64,000 nucleotides of DNA from Pseudomonas tructae (GCF_004214895.1 NZ_CP035952.1:2986501-3050500); one strand, 5' to 3'. Shown: positions 1 to 8,365, counted from the first letter of the stretch. Numbers and translations are program-made. Notes: generated by a model not told the origin, from the letters alone.

Positions 1-2969
1 ACACCACAGGCTTTGCCCAGTCCAGCCCCGAGCAGCCGCACCTGCGCCCGTTCCGTCGCGATATCCCGGTGCTGCAGGCGATCTGCGCCCAGGACAACGA
101 ACCGGCCTGGCAGGCCAGCGAGCAGGGCCTGGGCGCCCGCGACCTGGCCATGCACATTGCCTTGCCGGAGCTGGACGGGCGCATCATTACCCGGCCGGTC
201 AGTTTCAAGGACCTGGCCTGGCGCAGCGAGCGCAGCCAGTCCGACGTGGTCTGCTACCGGGCACAACCCGAGCGCATGGACTTTGTCGCTGAACTGGCGC
301 GGCGCTGGTGCGAGCTGGCGCGCCTGCCCAATGGGCACAAGCGCGTGGCGCTGATCCTGGCCAACTACCCGACCCGCGATGGCCGCATTGGCAACGGTGT
401 CGGTCTCGATACCCCGGCTGCCGCGCTGACTATCCTGCGTGCCTTGCAGGCACAAGGTTATCCGCTGGCGCCTTTGCCCGAGAGCGGTACGGCGCTGATC
501 CAGGCCTTGCTCGGCGGGGTCAGCAACGACCTCGACAGCCTCGACCTGCGCCCGTGCATGCAGAGCATGGCCCTGGACGATTACCTGGCTGCTTTTGCCG
601 CCTTGCCCGAAGCCAACCAGGTTGCCGTGCGCGAACGTTGGGGCGAGCCGAGCCAGGACCCGATGTTTCGCAGCGGGCGCATGATGATCGCCGGCCTGCG
701 CTATGGCCTGACCTTTGTCGGCATCCAGCCGGCGCGGGGCTACCAGCTGGACCAGAGCGCGGTCTACCACGACCCTGACCTGGTGCCACCGCACGGTTAC
801 CTGGCGTTCTACTTCTGGCTGCGCCATGGCTTTGCCGCCGATGCGCTGATCCACGTTGGCAAGCATGGCAACCTGGAATGGCTGCCGGGCAAGGGTGTTG
901 GCCTGTCCGCGAGCTGTTGGCCGGATGCCTTGCTCGGCCCGCTGCCGAACATCTACCCGTTTATCGTCAATGACCCGGGCGAGGGCGCCCAGGCCAAGCG
1001 CCGCACCCAGGCGGTGATCATCGACCACCTGATGCCGCCGCTGACCCGCGCCGAAACCTACGGGCCGTTGCGCCACCTGGAGCTACTGGCTGACGAGTAC
1101 TACGAAGCTCAGTTGCTCGACCCGCGCCGGGCCCGGGAGTTGCAGCGCGATATCCTCGCGCTGGTGCGCGACAATCACATTGACCGCGAGCTGCAGATCG
1201 AAGGCGCGCTGGACGATGCTGCCATCTGGCTGCCACGCCTGGACACCTACCTGTGCGACCTCAAGGAATCGCAGATCCGCGATGGCCTGCATGTGTTTGG
1301 CGAGTCGCCGGCCGGGCGCTTGCGCATCGATACCCTGCTGGCCCTGTTGCGGGTCGAGCGGGGCGATGGACGCGGGGCCAACGGCAGTTTGTTGCGGGCC
1401 TTGGCCAAGGCGCTGAACCTGGGCTTCGATCCGCTCGATTGCGACCTTGGCCAGCCCTGGCAGGGGCCACGGCCTGCGCTGTTGGTGACATCGGACGAGG
1501 CATGGCGCACCGCGGGCGATACCCGCGAGCGCCTGGAGCTGTATGCCGGCCAACTGATCGAGCAGACGCTCAACGGCGCTGTGCAACTGGCGCAAGGCCC
1601 CGAATGGGCGCAGGTACGGAGCATTCTCGAGGCACTGGAGCAGCACGTTGCCCCGCAACTGGACGGCTGCGGCCCGGCAGAAATGCACGGCCTGCTCGCC
1701 GCCCTCGATGGCCGCTTCGTGCCTGCCGGCCCCAGTGGCGCACCGAGTCGCGGGCGGTTGGACGTGCTGCCGACCGGGCGCAACTTCTATACCGTCGATG
1801 TGCGCAACCTGCCGACCACCACCGCCTGGCGCATTGGTTTTACTTCGGCCAACCTGATCCTTGAGCGGCACCTGCAGGACCACGGCGACCACCTGCGCCA
1901 ACTGGGCCTGTCGGTGTGGGGCACTGCGACCATGCGCACCGGCGGTGACGACATCGCCCAGGCCATGGCCTTGCTCGGCGTGCGGCCGGTGTGGGCCAGT
2001 GGTAGCCAGCGGGTCGACGATTTCGAGATCTTGCCCTTGAGCTTGCTGGACCGGCCACGGGTGGATGTCACCTTGCGGGTCTCGGGGTTCTTCCGCGATG
2101 CCTTCGGCAACCTGATCAAGCTGTTCGATGCTGCAGTGCAAGCGGTGGCGGCGCTGGATGAGCCAGATGAGCTCAACCCCCTGGCGGCCAAGGTGCGCAG
2201 CGAGCGGGCAGAGTTGCAGGCCCAGGGCCTGGACGCCGAACAGGCAGGCCGGCAGGCCGGCTGGCGGGTGTTCGGGGCAAAGCCTGGGGCTTATGGCGCT
2301 GGCGTGCAGAACGCCATTGACGGGCGCCTGTGGAATGACCGCCAGGACCTGGCCGAGGTCTACCTGAATCACGGCGGCTTCGCCTACGGTGCTGGCGATG
2401 ACGGCACGCCGGCGCGAGCCGACTTTGCCCGGCGCCTGAGCCAGGTGCAGGCGGTGCTGCAGAATCAGGACAACCACGAGCACGACCTGCTCGATTCCAA
2501 CGACTATTACCAGTTCCAGGGTGGCATGCTCGCCGCCGTGGAAAGCCTGGGCGGCAACAGCGTCGCCAGCTACCACGGCGATCACAGCCAGCCGGACCGG
2601 CCGCGCATTCGCACCCTCAAGGAAGAACTCAACCGGGTGATTCGCGCCCGTGCGCTGAACCCCAAATGGATAGACGGGGCCAAGCGGCACGGCTATAAAG
2701 GTGCCTTCGAGCTGGCGGCCACTGTCGATAACCTGTTTGCCTTCGACGCCACCACCCACCTGATCGACGACCATCATTACCAGGCGCTGGCCGATGCCTA
2801 TGTGCTCGATGGGCCGACTCGCGAGTTTATCCGCCAGCACAACCCCGACGCCTTGCGCGACATCACCGAGCGCCTGCTCGAAGCCCAACAGCGCGGGCTG
2901 TGGCAGGATCCGGGCGACTACCGTGAAGCCCTCGAGGAGCAGTTGCTCGACGGCGAAGAAGAGAATTGA
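1..2969 (+). CDS. cobN: Cobaltochelatase subunit CobN, C-terminal part (5' end outside window)
   Basis: This is the large subunit of the aerobic cobaltochelatase, which inserts cobalt into hydrogenobyrinic acid a,c-diamide in the cytoplasm during cobalamin synthesis. The reading frame is already open at base 3 with no start, so about 988 C-terminal residues of a protein usually near 1,200-1,300 are present. The segment HVGKHGNLEWLPGKGVGLS and the stretch leading to PNIYPFIVNDPGEGAQAKRR are typical CobN/BchH family blocks. The C-terminus is rich in acidic residues. The stop is separated by one base from the ATG of the next gene, an AAA+ ATPase, which fits a CobN-ChlI-ChlD type chelatase operon. 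Family identity is secure; the substrate is inferred from the family. Confidence 0.95.
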   Translation, partial: TTGFAQSSPEQPHLRPFRRDIPVLQAICAQDNEPAWQASEQGLGARDLAMHIALPELDGRIITRPVSFKDLAWRSERSQSDVVCYRAQPERMDFVAELARRWCELARLPNGHKRVALILANYPTRDGRIGNGVGLDTPAAALTILRALQAQGYPLAPLPESGTALIQALLGGVSNDLDSLDLRPCMQSMALDDYLAAFAALPEANQVAVRERWGEPSQDPMFRSGRMMIAGLRYGLTFVGIQPARGYQLDQSAVYHDPDLVPPHGYLAFYFWLRHGFAADALIHVGKHGNLEWLPGKGVGLSASCWPDALLGPLPNIYPFIVNDPGEGAQAKRRTQAVIIDHLMPPLTRAETYGPLRHLELLADEYYEAQLLDPRRARELQRDILALVRDNHIDRELQIEGALDDAAIWLPRLDTYLCDLKESQIRDGLHVFGESPAGRLRIDTLLALLRVERGDGRGANGSLLRALAKALNLGFDPLDCDLGQPWQGPRPALLVTSDEAWRTAGDTRERLELYAGQLIEQTLNGAVQLAQGPEWAQVRSILEALEQHVAPQLDGCGPAEMHGLLAALDGRFVPAGPSGAPSRGRLDVLPTGRNFYTVDVRNLPTTTAWRIGFTSANLILERHLQDHGDHLRQLGLSVWGTATMRTGGDDIAQAMALLGVRPVWASGSQRVDDFEILPLSLLDRPRVDVTLRVSGFFRDAFGNLIKLFDAAVQAVAALDEPDELNPLAAKVRSERAELQAQGLDAEQAGRQAGWRVFGAKPGAYGAGVQNAIDGRLWNDRQDLAEVYLNHGGFAYGAGDDGTPARADFARRLSQVQAVLQNQDNHEHDLLDSNDYYQFQGGMLAAVESLGGNSVASYHGDHSQPDRPRIRTLKEELNRVIRARALNPKWIDGAKRHGYKGAFELAATVDNLFAFDATTHLIDDHHYQALADAYVLDGPTREFIRQHNPDALRDITERLLEAQQRGLWQDPGDYREALEEQLLDGEEEN

Positions 2970-2970
2970 C

Positions 2971-3972
2971 ATGAGCGAAGCTGCACACTTTCCCCTGGCT
3001 GCCGTAGTGGGCGCCGATGAGCTGAAACTGGCGTTGTGCCTGACCGCCATCGACCCGAAAATTGGCGGGGTGCTGATCGAAGGCCCGCGGGGCATGGCCA
3101 AGAGCACCCTGGCGCGCGGCCTGGCCGATTTGCTCGGCGAAGGGCCGTTCGTGACATTGCCCCTGGGCGCCAGTGAAGAGCGCTTGGTCGGCACCCTGGA
3201 CCTGGATGCTGCGCTGGGCCAGGGCAAGGCGCAGTTTTCCCCCGGGGTGTTGGCCAAGGCCGACGGCGGCGTGCTGTATGTCGATGAAGTCAATCTGTTG
3301 GCGGACCACCTGGTCGACCTGCTGCTGGATGTCGCCGCCAGCGGCACCAACCGGGTTGAACGCGACGGGATCTCCCACCGGCACAGCGCGCGCTTCGTGC
3401 TGATTGGCACCATGAACCCGGAAGAGGGCGAGTTGCGCCCGCAGTTGCTCGACCGCTTCGGCCTCAATGTGGTCCTCGAAGGCCAGCCGTTGCCGCAAGC
3501 CCGTGGCCAGATCATTCGCCGGCGCCTGGATTTCGACACTGACCCCGAGGCGTTCTGTGGCCAATGGGCAGCGGCCCAGGCCGCCTTGCGCGAGCGCTGC
3601 CATAGCGCCCGTGAGCGGCTGCAACAGATTGCCCTGGACGACCGGGCGCTGGAGCAGATCACCGAGCGCTGTTTCGCCGCTGGAGTCGATGGCCTGCGCG
3701 CCGACCTGGTCTGGCTGCGGGCGGCCCGGGCCCACGCCGCCTGGCGCGGTGCCGTGGCGATCGACGCCGAGGATATCGATGCCGTGGCCGAATTCGCCTT
3801 GCGCCACCGTCGTCGCGAGGCTCCCGCACCACAGCCACAAACGCCCGACAGCGGCGCTGCGGCGCAGCCATCAGCAGGTCAGCAGGGCCAGGGCCAATGG
3901 GGTGAACTGGCGCCACAGGCAACCCCAAGTGCTGCCCGGCGCGAGGTGCCGAACTGGGCAAAAAAGCCCTGA
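2971..3972 (+). CDS. chlI: AAA+ ATPase subunit of cobalt/magnesium chelatase (ChlI/BchI type), zero-frame product
   Basis: This is an AAA+ motor subunit (333 aa) that would drive metal insertion by CobN. Walker A is GPRGMAKS (residues 38-45) and Walker B is VLYVDE (101-106). The segment FVLIGTMNPEEGELRPQLLD is the usual ChlI sensor and arginine-finger region. After about residue 290 the chain becomes a low-complexity Pro/Gln/Ala linker, as in ChlD proteins, and ends NWAKKP. The start is the ATG just after the cobN stop. The stop TGA lies immediately after a slippery A_AAA_AAG, so the same start can also yield a longer ATPase-VWA product (see next entry). Many bacteria without cobS/cobT are thought to use ChlI/ChlD-like partners for CobN. 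Confidence 0.9.
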   Translation: MSEAAHFPLAAVVGADELKLALCLTAIDPKIGGVLIEGPRGMAKSTLARGLADLLGEGPFVTLPLGASEERLVGTLDLDAALGQGKAQFSPGVLAKADGGVLYVDEVNLLADHLVDLLLDVAASGTNRVERDGISHRHSARFVLIGTMNPEEGELRPQLLDRFGLNVVLEGQPLPQARGQIIRRRLDFDTDPEAFCGQWAAAQAALRERCHSARERLQQIALDDRALEQITERCFAAGVDGLRADLVWLRAARAHAAWRGAVAIDAEDIDAVAEFALRHRRREAPAPQPQTPDSGAAAQPSAGQQGQGQWGELAPQATPSAARREVPNWAKKP

Positions 3973-4637
3973 GCATCCGTCGTCATTCAACGGCGGATGC
4001 CAAACCCCGCCCAGGTTCTCTTGCCCAAGGGCCGCGTGGCCGGGCAAAAACGGCCCGCCAAGGTGCGGTGGCCTGGCCGCTGACGTTGCTCAAGGGGCGC
4101 CCGCGCACCCGCAGCGACCTGTGCTGGCAGCAACGCACGGCCAGTAGCCATGAGTTGTGGCTGGTAATCGTCGATGCTTCGGCCTCGACCCGGCGGCATC
4201 AGGCCTTGAGCCGCGCCAAAGGCATGCTTGCCGAATTTTTCGACCAGGCCTACCGCAACCGCGCCCGGCTGGCCCTGCTCACCGCCAGCGGCACGGCGCC
4301 GCGCTGGCAACGCCATGGGCTCAAGGCGTCGGCCAGTTTGCAGCCGTGGTTGCAGGACCTTGGGGCGGGGGGCGGCACGCCATTGCTGGCAGCGCTGGAA
4401 CAGGCGCGGCAGTGGCTGCAGGAGCGCCAGCGGCGCTATCCGACGCAACTGCAACGTTGCTTGATCGTCACCGACGGGCGGATTAAAACCTGGGACGCGT
4501 TGCAGCCGCTGCCGTGCCAGACCCTGTTGGTGGACATCGAAAGTTCGCCCATCAGGCTGGGCAGGGCGCAGTTACTTGCGCAGCAGTTGCATGCCGATTA
4601 CCGGCATGTGGAGACACTGGCGGAAATCACCAGGTAA
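2971..4637 (+). CDS. chlD: ChlD-type ATPase-VWA fusion made by -1 frameshift (join 2971..3966, 3966..4637)
   Basis: The VWA reading frame (mod 3 = 0) overlaps the end of chlI in the -1 frame and runs open from 3906 to the TAA at 4635-4637. A -1 slip at 3960-3966 would give about 555 residues: AAA+ (1-332), then a basic linker containing GPRGRAKTARQ, then a VWA domain with the MIDAS motif DASAS. That matches the usual AAA-linker-VWA order of ChlD. The only conventional start in the VWA frame is GTG at 4068. It would give a 189-aa protein lacking the basic linker normally found before the VWA domain, so independent translation looks less likely. Frameshifting of this kind is known for chlD genes; its use here is inferred from sequence only. 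Confidence 0.75.
3960..4000 (+). promoter_or_regulatory. Programmed -1 frameshift signal: slippery heptamer plus hairpin
   Basis: The slippery heptamer A_AAA_AAG occupies 3960-3966 in the chlI frame. It is followed by a 6-nt spacer containing the zero-frame TGA, then a hairpin. The left arm GCATCCGTCG (3973-3982) pairs with CGGCGGATGC (3991-4000) through ten base pairs including one G-U, around an 8-nt loop. Heptamer, spacer length and downstream stem all match the classic bacterial -1 signal. Confidence 0.8.
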
Positions 4638-4705
4638 CTTTTGGAAATTAAAAAGTGCTGCGGCCAAGTGTCGCAGCTTGAGCGGGAAGTGTTAACAAAG
4701 TTGCA

Positions 4706-4730
4706 AAGGCGCACGTTCGAAGTGCGCCTT
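4706..4730. terminator. Hairpin between convergent genes, probable bidirectional terminator
   Basis: AAGGCGCAC (4706-4714) and GTGCGCCTT (4722-4730) form a perfect 9-bp stem with a 7-nt loop between the chlD stop and the stop of the minus-strand gene at 4748. The T tracts are short on both sides, so efficiency is uncertain. A second, weaker hairpin (GCTGCG 4657-4662 with CGCAGC 4672-4677) lies just upstream. Confidence 0.55.
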
Positions 4731-4747
4731 CACACTCACAAGCGTGC

Positions 4748-5014
4748 TTACTTTGGCATTGACCAAGGCTGTAGCGCATAACCTTTTTCGCTCAACTCGG
4801 CGCGCACTTCTTCAATTAAATGAGCCAGTTGCGCAGGGTCGGAGTAGGTGCTGCTGGGTACTTGCTTGGCGCCAATGCGGGTGCTGGTCCGGTCGATGAC
4901 TGCCAGGCTCAGTTCACCTGTACCGTTGGGTACATCCCAGGCGACACACTGGAACGGTTCGAAGGCGTGGTCGGCAATCAGCAGTGCTTCGTTGACACGG
5001 AGCGGGGCGTTCAT
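4748..5014 (-). CDS. Conserved hypothetical protein, 88 aa
   Basis: A small cytoplasmic-looking protein starting MNAPLRVNEALLIADHAFEP, with no signal peptide, membrane segment or motif I can name. The reading frame extends upstream to 5104. The ATG at 5014 is chosen because a purine-rich AGAGAGACCG precedes it and because the preceding 30 codons look like non-coding DNA. The protein is acidic and ends LQPWSMPK. It resembles small hypothetical proteins common in Pseudomonas, but I do not recognise a function. It is transcribed towards the chlD terminator hairpin and is divergent from the sigma-54 regulator gene. Confidence 0.7.
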   Translation of the reverse strand: MNAPLRVNEALLIADHAFEPFQCVAWDVPNGTGELSLAVIDRTSTRIGAKQVPSSTYSDPAQLAHLIEEVRAELSEKGYALQPWSMPK

Positions 5015-5337
5015 GGGTTCGGTCTCTCTGTGGGCCCAAACAATCGAATAAAACCGTGCGGCGATCGCGCAGCGGTGAGTTACTTGTACTGATGCACGCA
5101 GCACCAGGGTGAGTCACATCTCTATTGAAAATTATTTAACCGTGTTTGCGCAACGCGACTAAGTGTCGCCGCCTCAGACGTTGAAAACGCAGAAAAATTC
5201 CCGGCCCTTAGGCAACTAACGATACTTTGCAGACAGACGGTAGTGGGCGATTGACGCATCGTTGCTACTGTTAAAACGGGCCTGCCAACACACTGTTTCT
5301 ACTTAAAATTCCAACTATTGGCGCCAAGGAATAGGTC
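5015..5337. other. Divergent intergenic region between the hypothetical gene and the sigma-54 activator gene
   Basis: This 323-bp stretch should hold both promoters. No convincing sigma-54 -24/-12 element was found. The segment AAGTGTCGCCGCCTCAGACG (from 5161) partly resembles the dyad sites found upstream of fapA (an AGTGT half-site, then a GCC...CAGAC core) but lacks the right half ACACT. AT-rich DNA around 5120-5145 could belong to a promoter. Nothing else is evident. Confidence 0.4.
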
Positions 5338-6663
5338 ATGCTAGAGCCTGCATCCAACCGCCGCCTGCTGATCGTCGACCCGTGCGATGACTGCCATCGT
5401 TTGTTACCAGGCTTGCGCACTGTCGGTTGGGATGTGCACAGCTGTACCTTGACCTCGGCCCTGGAGCATCCCTGCGATGTCGGCCTGCTGCGTTTGCAGG
5501 CTACGCACCTGCAGCACCCGGATGCGGTCAAGGACCTGATCAGCCGCAGCAATACCGAATGGATTGCGGTCTTGAGCCCTGAGGAGTTGCGGGCACAGAA
5601 TGTTGGCGACTTTGTCTGTGAATGGTTTTTTGACTTTCATACCTTGCCGTTCGATGTCTCGCGGGTCCAGGTGACCCTGGGGCGCGCGTTCGGCATGGCG
5701 CGCCTGCGGGGCAAAGGCTATGTGCATGTCGACGAGCCTGAACATGAATTGCTCGGTGATAGCCGGCCGATCCGTGAACTGCGCAAGCTGCTCAGCAAGC
5801 TGGCGCCCACCGAGTCGCCGGTGCTGATCCGTGGTGAAAGCGGCACCGGCAAGGAGCTGGTGGCGCGCACCCTGCATCGCCAGTCCCAGCGCCGCGACAA
5901 GCCTTTTGTGCCGATCAACTGCGGGGCGATCCCCGAACACCTGATCCAGTCGGAGTTGTTCGGCCACGAGAAGGGCGCTTTTACCGGCGCCCATCAGCGC
6001 AAGATCGGCCGTATTGAAGCTGCCCACGGCGGCACTTTGTTCCTCGACGAAATTGGCGACCTGCCGTTGGAGCTGCAAGCCAACCTGCTGCGTTTTCTAC
6101 AGGAGAAGCACATCGAGCGGGTCGGCGGTAGTCAGCCGATTGCCGTGGATGTGCGGGTCCTGGCGGCAACTCACGTTGATCTGGAAAAAGCCATCAATAG
6201 CGGGCGCTTTCGTGAAGACTTGTATTACCGTTTGAACGTTCTGCAGGTGGTCACGGCGCCACTGCGCGACCGCCACGGTGATCTGTCGATGCTGGCCAGT
6301 CACTTTTCCCATTTCTACAGCCTGGAAACCGGGCGTCGTCCGCGCAGTTTCAGCGAGGATGCCCTGGTTGCCATGGGCAAGCACGACTGGCCGGGCAATG
6401 TCCGCGAATTGGCCAATCGGGTGCGGCGCGGCCTGGTGCTGGCAGAAGGTCGGCAAATTGAGCCCCAGGACCTTGGTCTGCTCAGCCAGGAGGCCAGCGC
6501 ACCGAGCATCGGCACCCTCGAAGATTACAAGCACCGTGCTGAACGCCAGGCCCTGTGCGATGTGCTCAATCGCCACAGCGACAACCTGAGCATTGCCGCC
6601 AAGGTCCTGGGCGTGTCCCGGCCGACCTTCTACCGCCTGCTGCACAAGCATCAGATTCGCTAG
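5338..6663 (+). CDS. brfA: Sigma-54 enhancer-binding protein, VpsR/BrfA-like; likely activator of fap
   Basis: A 441-aa bacterial enhancer-binding protein. Residues 1-130 form a receiver-like domain ([11 protein letters not shown]) of the VpsR type. The AAA+ domain follows, with Walker A GESGTGKE (166-173), the sigma-54 contact loop GAFTGA (213-218) and Walker B FLDEIGD. The C-terminus ends in a Fis-type helix-turn-helix ([18 protein letters not shown]). GAFTGA is intact, so it should contact RpoN. BrfA of P. fluorescens, a c-di-GMP-responsive protein of this type, is reported to activate fap. This gene lies next to fap, and fapA has a sigma-54 promoter with paired upstream dyads. The assignment to BrfA is by family, domain order and context; c-di-GMP binding cannot be read from the sequence. 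Confidence 0.85.
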   Translation: MLEPASNRRLLIVDPCDDCHRLLPGLRTVGWDVHSCTLTSALEHPCDVGLLRLQATHLQHPDAVKDLISRSNTEWIAVLSPEELRAQNVGDFVCEWFFDFHTLPFDVSRVQVTLGRAFGMARLRGKGYVHVDEPEHELLGDSRPIRELRKLLSKLAPTESPVLIRGESGTGKELVARTLHRQSQRRDKPFVPINCGAIPEHLIQSELFGHEKGAFTGAHQRKIGRIEAAHGGTLFLDEIGDLPLELQANLLRFLQEKHIERVGGSQPIAVDVRVLAATHVDLEKAINSGRFREDLYYRLNVLQVVTAPLRDRHGDLSMLASHFSHFYSLETGRRPRSFSEDALVAMGKHDWPGNVRELANRVRRGLVLAEGRQIEPQDLGLLSQEASAPSIGTLEDYKHRAERQALCDVLNRHSDNLSIAAKVLGVSRPTFYRLLHKHQIR

Positions 6664-6667
6664 CTGA

Positions 6668-6702
6668 GTAGGCGCGGACTTGACCCGCGATAGCAATCGC
6701 GG
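6668..6702 (+). repeat. REP-like element and hairpin after brfA
   Basis: The segment 6668-6691 is a diverged P. putida-type REP (GCGCGGACTTGACCCGCGAT). Its 3' part overlaps a perfect hairpin, CCGCGAT (6685-6691) with ATCGCGG (6696-6702) and a 4-nt loop. It may also act as an end-of-transcript structure for brfA. Confidence 0.65.
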
Positions 6703-6764
6703 CATAGGTATCTACACTTCTCTAATCCTGATCTATGAAGAGGGCTCACGGGTGGTCTGCGCAT

Positions 6765-6842
6765 GCGTGCTTATCCAGTTGATTTGGCGAGGCTGCCGGC
6801 CCCTTCCGCCCTTACGTGAACTGCCCCCCGAATGTTGGACAC
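6765..6842 (+). repeat. Left arm of a ~78-bp imperfect inverted repeat enclosing the IS3 element
   Basis: This arm matches the reverse complement of 8236-8313 over about 78 bp with only a few mismatches. The inner 26 bp (from 6817) correspond to the IS3-type terminal repeat starting TGAACTGCCCCCCGAATG. The outer 52 bp, including GCTGCCGGCCCCTTCCGCCC, lie outside the usual IS3 end. Confidence 0.8.
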
Positions 6843-6865
6843 CTGACCTCACCGAAGGGTGTTCC

Positions 6866-7408
6866 ATGACGAAATACAACCTATCGCTCAAGCAATCACT
6901 GATCGAAGAATGTCTGTCTGCCAAAAGTGTTCATGAGGTGGCACTCAAGCATGGCATGAGCCCGTCGATCCTGCGCCGCTGGGTCAAAGGCTATGAGAAG
7001 CACGGTGCTGCAGGTTTGATTGCCAAATACAGCCATTACGACGCCCAGTTCAAATTGAAGGTGTTGCAGTGCGTCGAGCAAGACGGGCTGTCGGCCCAGC
7101 AAGCTTGTATACGGTTTGATATCCGTGGCCCGAGCAGCATCAGGCAATGGAAAAAGTTGTACGATGAAGGCGGAGTTGAAGCACTTCAGCCGCATCGTCA
7201 CCGAGAGTCCAGCATGCCCCGCAAGCCTTCCAAACAACCCAAAGAGAGCGCTGCTGTTCCCCCGGACGCTGAGCTGTCCCCTGAACAGATGCTCAAAGAA
7301 CTGGCATATCTGCGTGCAGAGAATGCCTATCTAAAAAAACTCGATGCCTTGATCCAAGCGGACCCTCGCACTGCGCGGTCAGAAAAGCGCAGGCCGTCCA
7401 AGGATTGA
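6866..7408 (+). CDS. IS3-family transposase OrfA (double helix-turn-helix)
   Basis: OrfA (180 aa) carries two helix-turn-helix segments of the HTH_28 kind (about residues 5-50, with KSVHEVALKHGMSPSILRRWV, and 55-110, with LSAQQACIRFD) and a C-terminal leucine-zipper-like coiled coil ending LRAENAYLKKLDALIQ. This is the architecture of the IS150 group. It binds the IS ends and by itself would be regulatory. The start is ATG 6866, inside the IS and just after the left terminal repeat; the longer frame from 6680 begins outside the element. A run of seven A (7333-7339) near the end is the frameshift site to OrfB. Confidence 0.85.
   Translation: MTKYNLSLKQSLIEECLSAKSVHEVALKHGMSPSILRRWVKGYEKHGAAGLIAKYSHYDAQFKLKVLQCVEQDGLSAQQACIRFDIRGPSSIRQWKKLYDEGGVEALQPHRHRESSMPRKPSKQPKESAAVPPDAELSPEQMLKELAYLRAENAYLKKLDALIQADPRTARSEKRRPSKD
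7333..7339 (+). promoter_or_regulatory. Slippery A_AAA_AAA heptamer for OrfA-OrfB -1 frameshifting
   Basis: The OrfA codons read CTA AAA AAA CTC, giving the heptamer A_AAA_AAA. The -1 frame is open from here to OrfB without a stop, so a -1 slip would make the OrfAB transposase expected of IS3 elements. Confidence 0.7.
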
Positions 7409-8229
7409 GGCATGTATATCCACTTGCTTTGCTACTACGTGCTGCTGGGTTGGCGCGCAGTACTTTCTACTACCAAAACAAAGCACTGCTGACTGACAAG
7501 CATGCTGATCTTAAAGAGCGCATACGCAGTGTCTATCACAAGCACCAAGGGCGCTACGGCTATCGCCGCATCACCGCGACCCTTGGGCACAATGGCGAGG
7601 CAGTCAATCACAAGAAAGTGCAGCGATTGATGCAGTTGATGGGCCTGAAATCGCTGGTCAGGGTGAAGAAATACCGCTCTTATCGGGGCGATGAGGGCCT
7701 TGTTGCACCTAATCTGCTCAAGCGTGAATTCAAAGCAGAAGCCCCCAACCAGAAATGGGCAACCGACGTGACGGAGTTCAAGGTAAAGGGGCAGAAACTG
7801 TTCCTTTCGCCTGTGATGGACCTGTACAACGGAGAAATCCTGGCTTACCAGACCAACCGCCGTCCCGAATTCAATATGGTTTCGAGTATGTTGGAACAAG
7901 CCTTTGGGCGGCTTAATCAAGATGACAAACCGATACTGCACTCTGATCAGGGCTGGCAGTACCGCCAGCCGACCTACCGGCACATGCTGGCTGAAAAGAA
8001 CATTGAGCAGAGCATGTCGCGTAAGGGTAACTGCCTGGACAATGCTGCCATGGAAAGCTTTTTCGGCACACTCAAGAGTGAATTCTTCTACCTGGAATCG
8101 TTTGAAAGTGTCGAGCAACTGGCATCAGGGCTAGATGACTACATCGCTTATTACAACCAAGAGCGCATAAGCCTCAGACTGAATGGCTTGAGTCCGGTAC
8201 AGTTTCGGACCCAAGCGCTGAATCATTAG
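7405..8229 (+). CDS. IS3-family transposase OrfB (DDE integrase core), normally made as OrfAB
   Basis: This is the catalytic half of the IS3 transposase. An HTH_21-like region (YHKHQGRYGYRRITATL) is followed by an rve integrase core with WATDVTEF, HSDQGWQY and DNAAMESFFGTLKSE supplying the D-D-E triad. The only start in frame near the OrfA end is TTG at 7405, but the frame is open upstream to the A7 slippery run. The real product is therefore most likely an OrfA-OrfB fusion formed by -1 frameshifting. The integrase core looks intact, so the element may still be mobile. Confidence 0.9.
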   Translation: MRHVYPLALLLRAAGLARSTFYYQNKALLTDKHADLKERIRSVYHKHQGRYGYRRITATLGHNGEAVNHKKVQRLMQLMGLKSLVRVKKYRSYRGDEGLVAPNLLKREFKAEAPNQKWATDVTEFKVKGQKLFLSPVMDLYNGEILAYQTNRRPEFNMVSSMLEQAFGRLNQDDKPILHSDQGWQYRQPTYRHMLAEKNIEQSMSRKGNCLDNAAMESFFGTLKSEFFYLESFESVEQLASGLDDYIAYYNQERISLRLNGLSPVQFRTQALNH

Positions 8230-8235
8230 CGCCCC

Positions 8236-8313
8236 CTGTCCAACATTCGGGGGTCAGTTCACGTAAGGGCGGAAGGGGCCGGCAGCGTCACCACATCAAC
8301 TGGATAAGCACGC
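8236..8313 (-). repeat. Right arm of the ~78-bp inverted repeat enclosing the IS3 element
   Basis: This is the reverse complement of 6765-6842 with a few mismatches. The inner part holds the right IS terminal repeat, which ends TCAGTTCA at 8261. The outer part (8262-8313) continues the match beyond the IS end through TGGATAAGCACGC. Confidence 0.8.
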
Positions 8314-8365
8314 CTATCAAGAACCAATAGGCTGACTCGCTAGAGATGGATGGATACCTATGCTC

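Larger units (their letters stand above)
6817..8261 (+). mobile_element. IS3-family insertion sequence, IS150-like (1,445 bp)
   Basis: Two overlapping ORFs (OrfA and OrfB in the -1 frame) are bounded by terminal inverted repeats beginning TGAACTG[C/A]CCCCCGAATG, with TG...CA outer ends. No simple direct target duplication is visible: the flanking DNA is itself an inverted repeat (ends ...TTACG on the left, CGTAA... on the right), which hides the exact ends. The element lies between brfA and fapF, after both stop codons, so it disrupts neither gene. Confidence 0.85.

Noticed and set aside
1083-3662. Long minus-strand ORF (859 codons) antisense to cobN and chlI
   Set aside because: It mirrors high-GC coding DNA of cobN/chlI in the opposite strand, has no recognisable domain, and the sense proteins are clear.
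4068-4637. GTG 4068 as an independent start of the VWA gene
   Set aside because: Possible but not preferred: the conserved basic linker before the VWA domain would be lost, and a complete frameshift signal supplies the fusion.
5200-5337. Sigma-54 promoter upstream of brfA (GGCAACTAACGATACTTTGC)
   Set aside because: The spacing between GG and GC is 16 rather than 10 bases.
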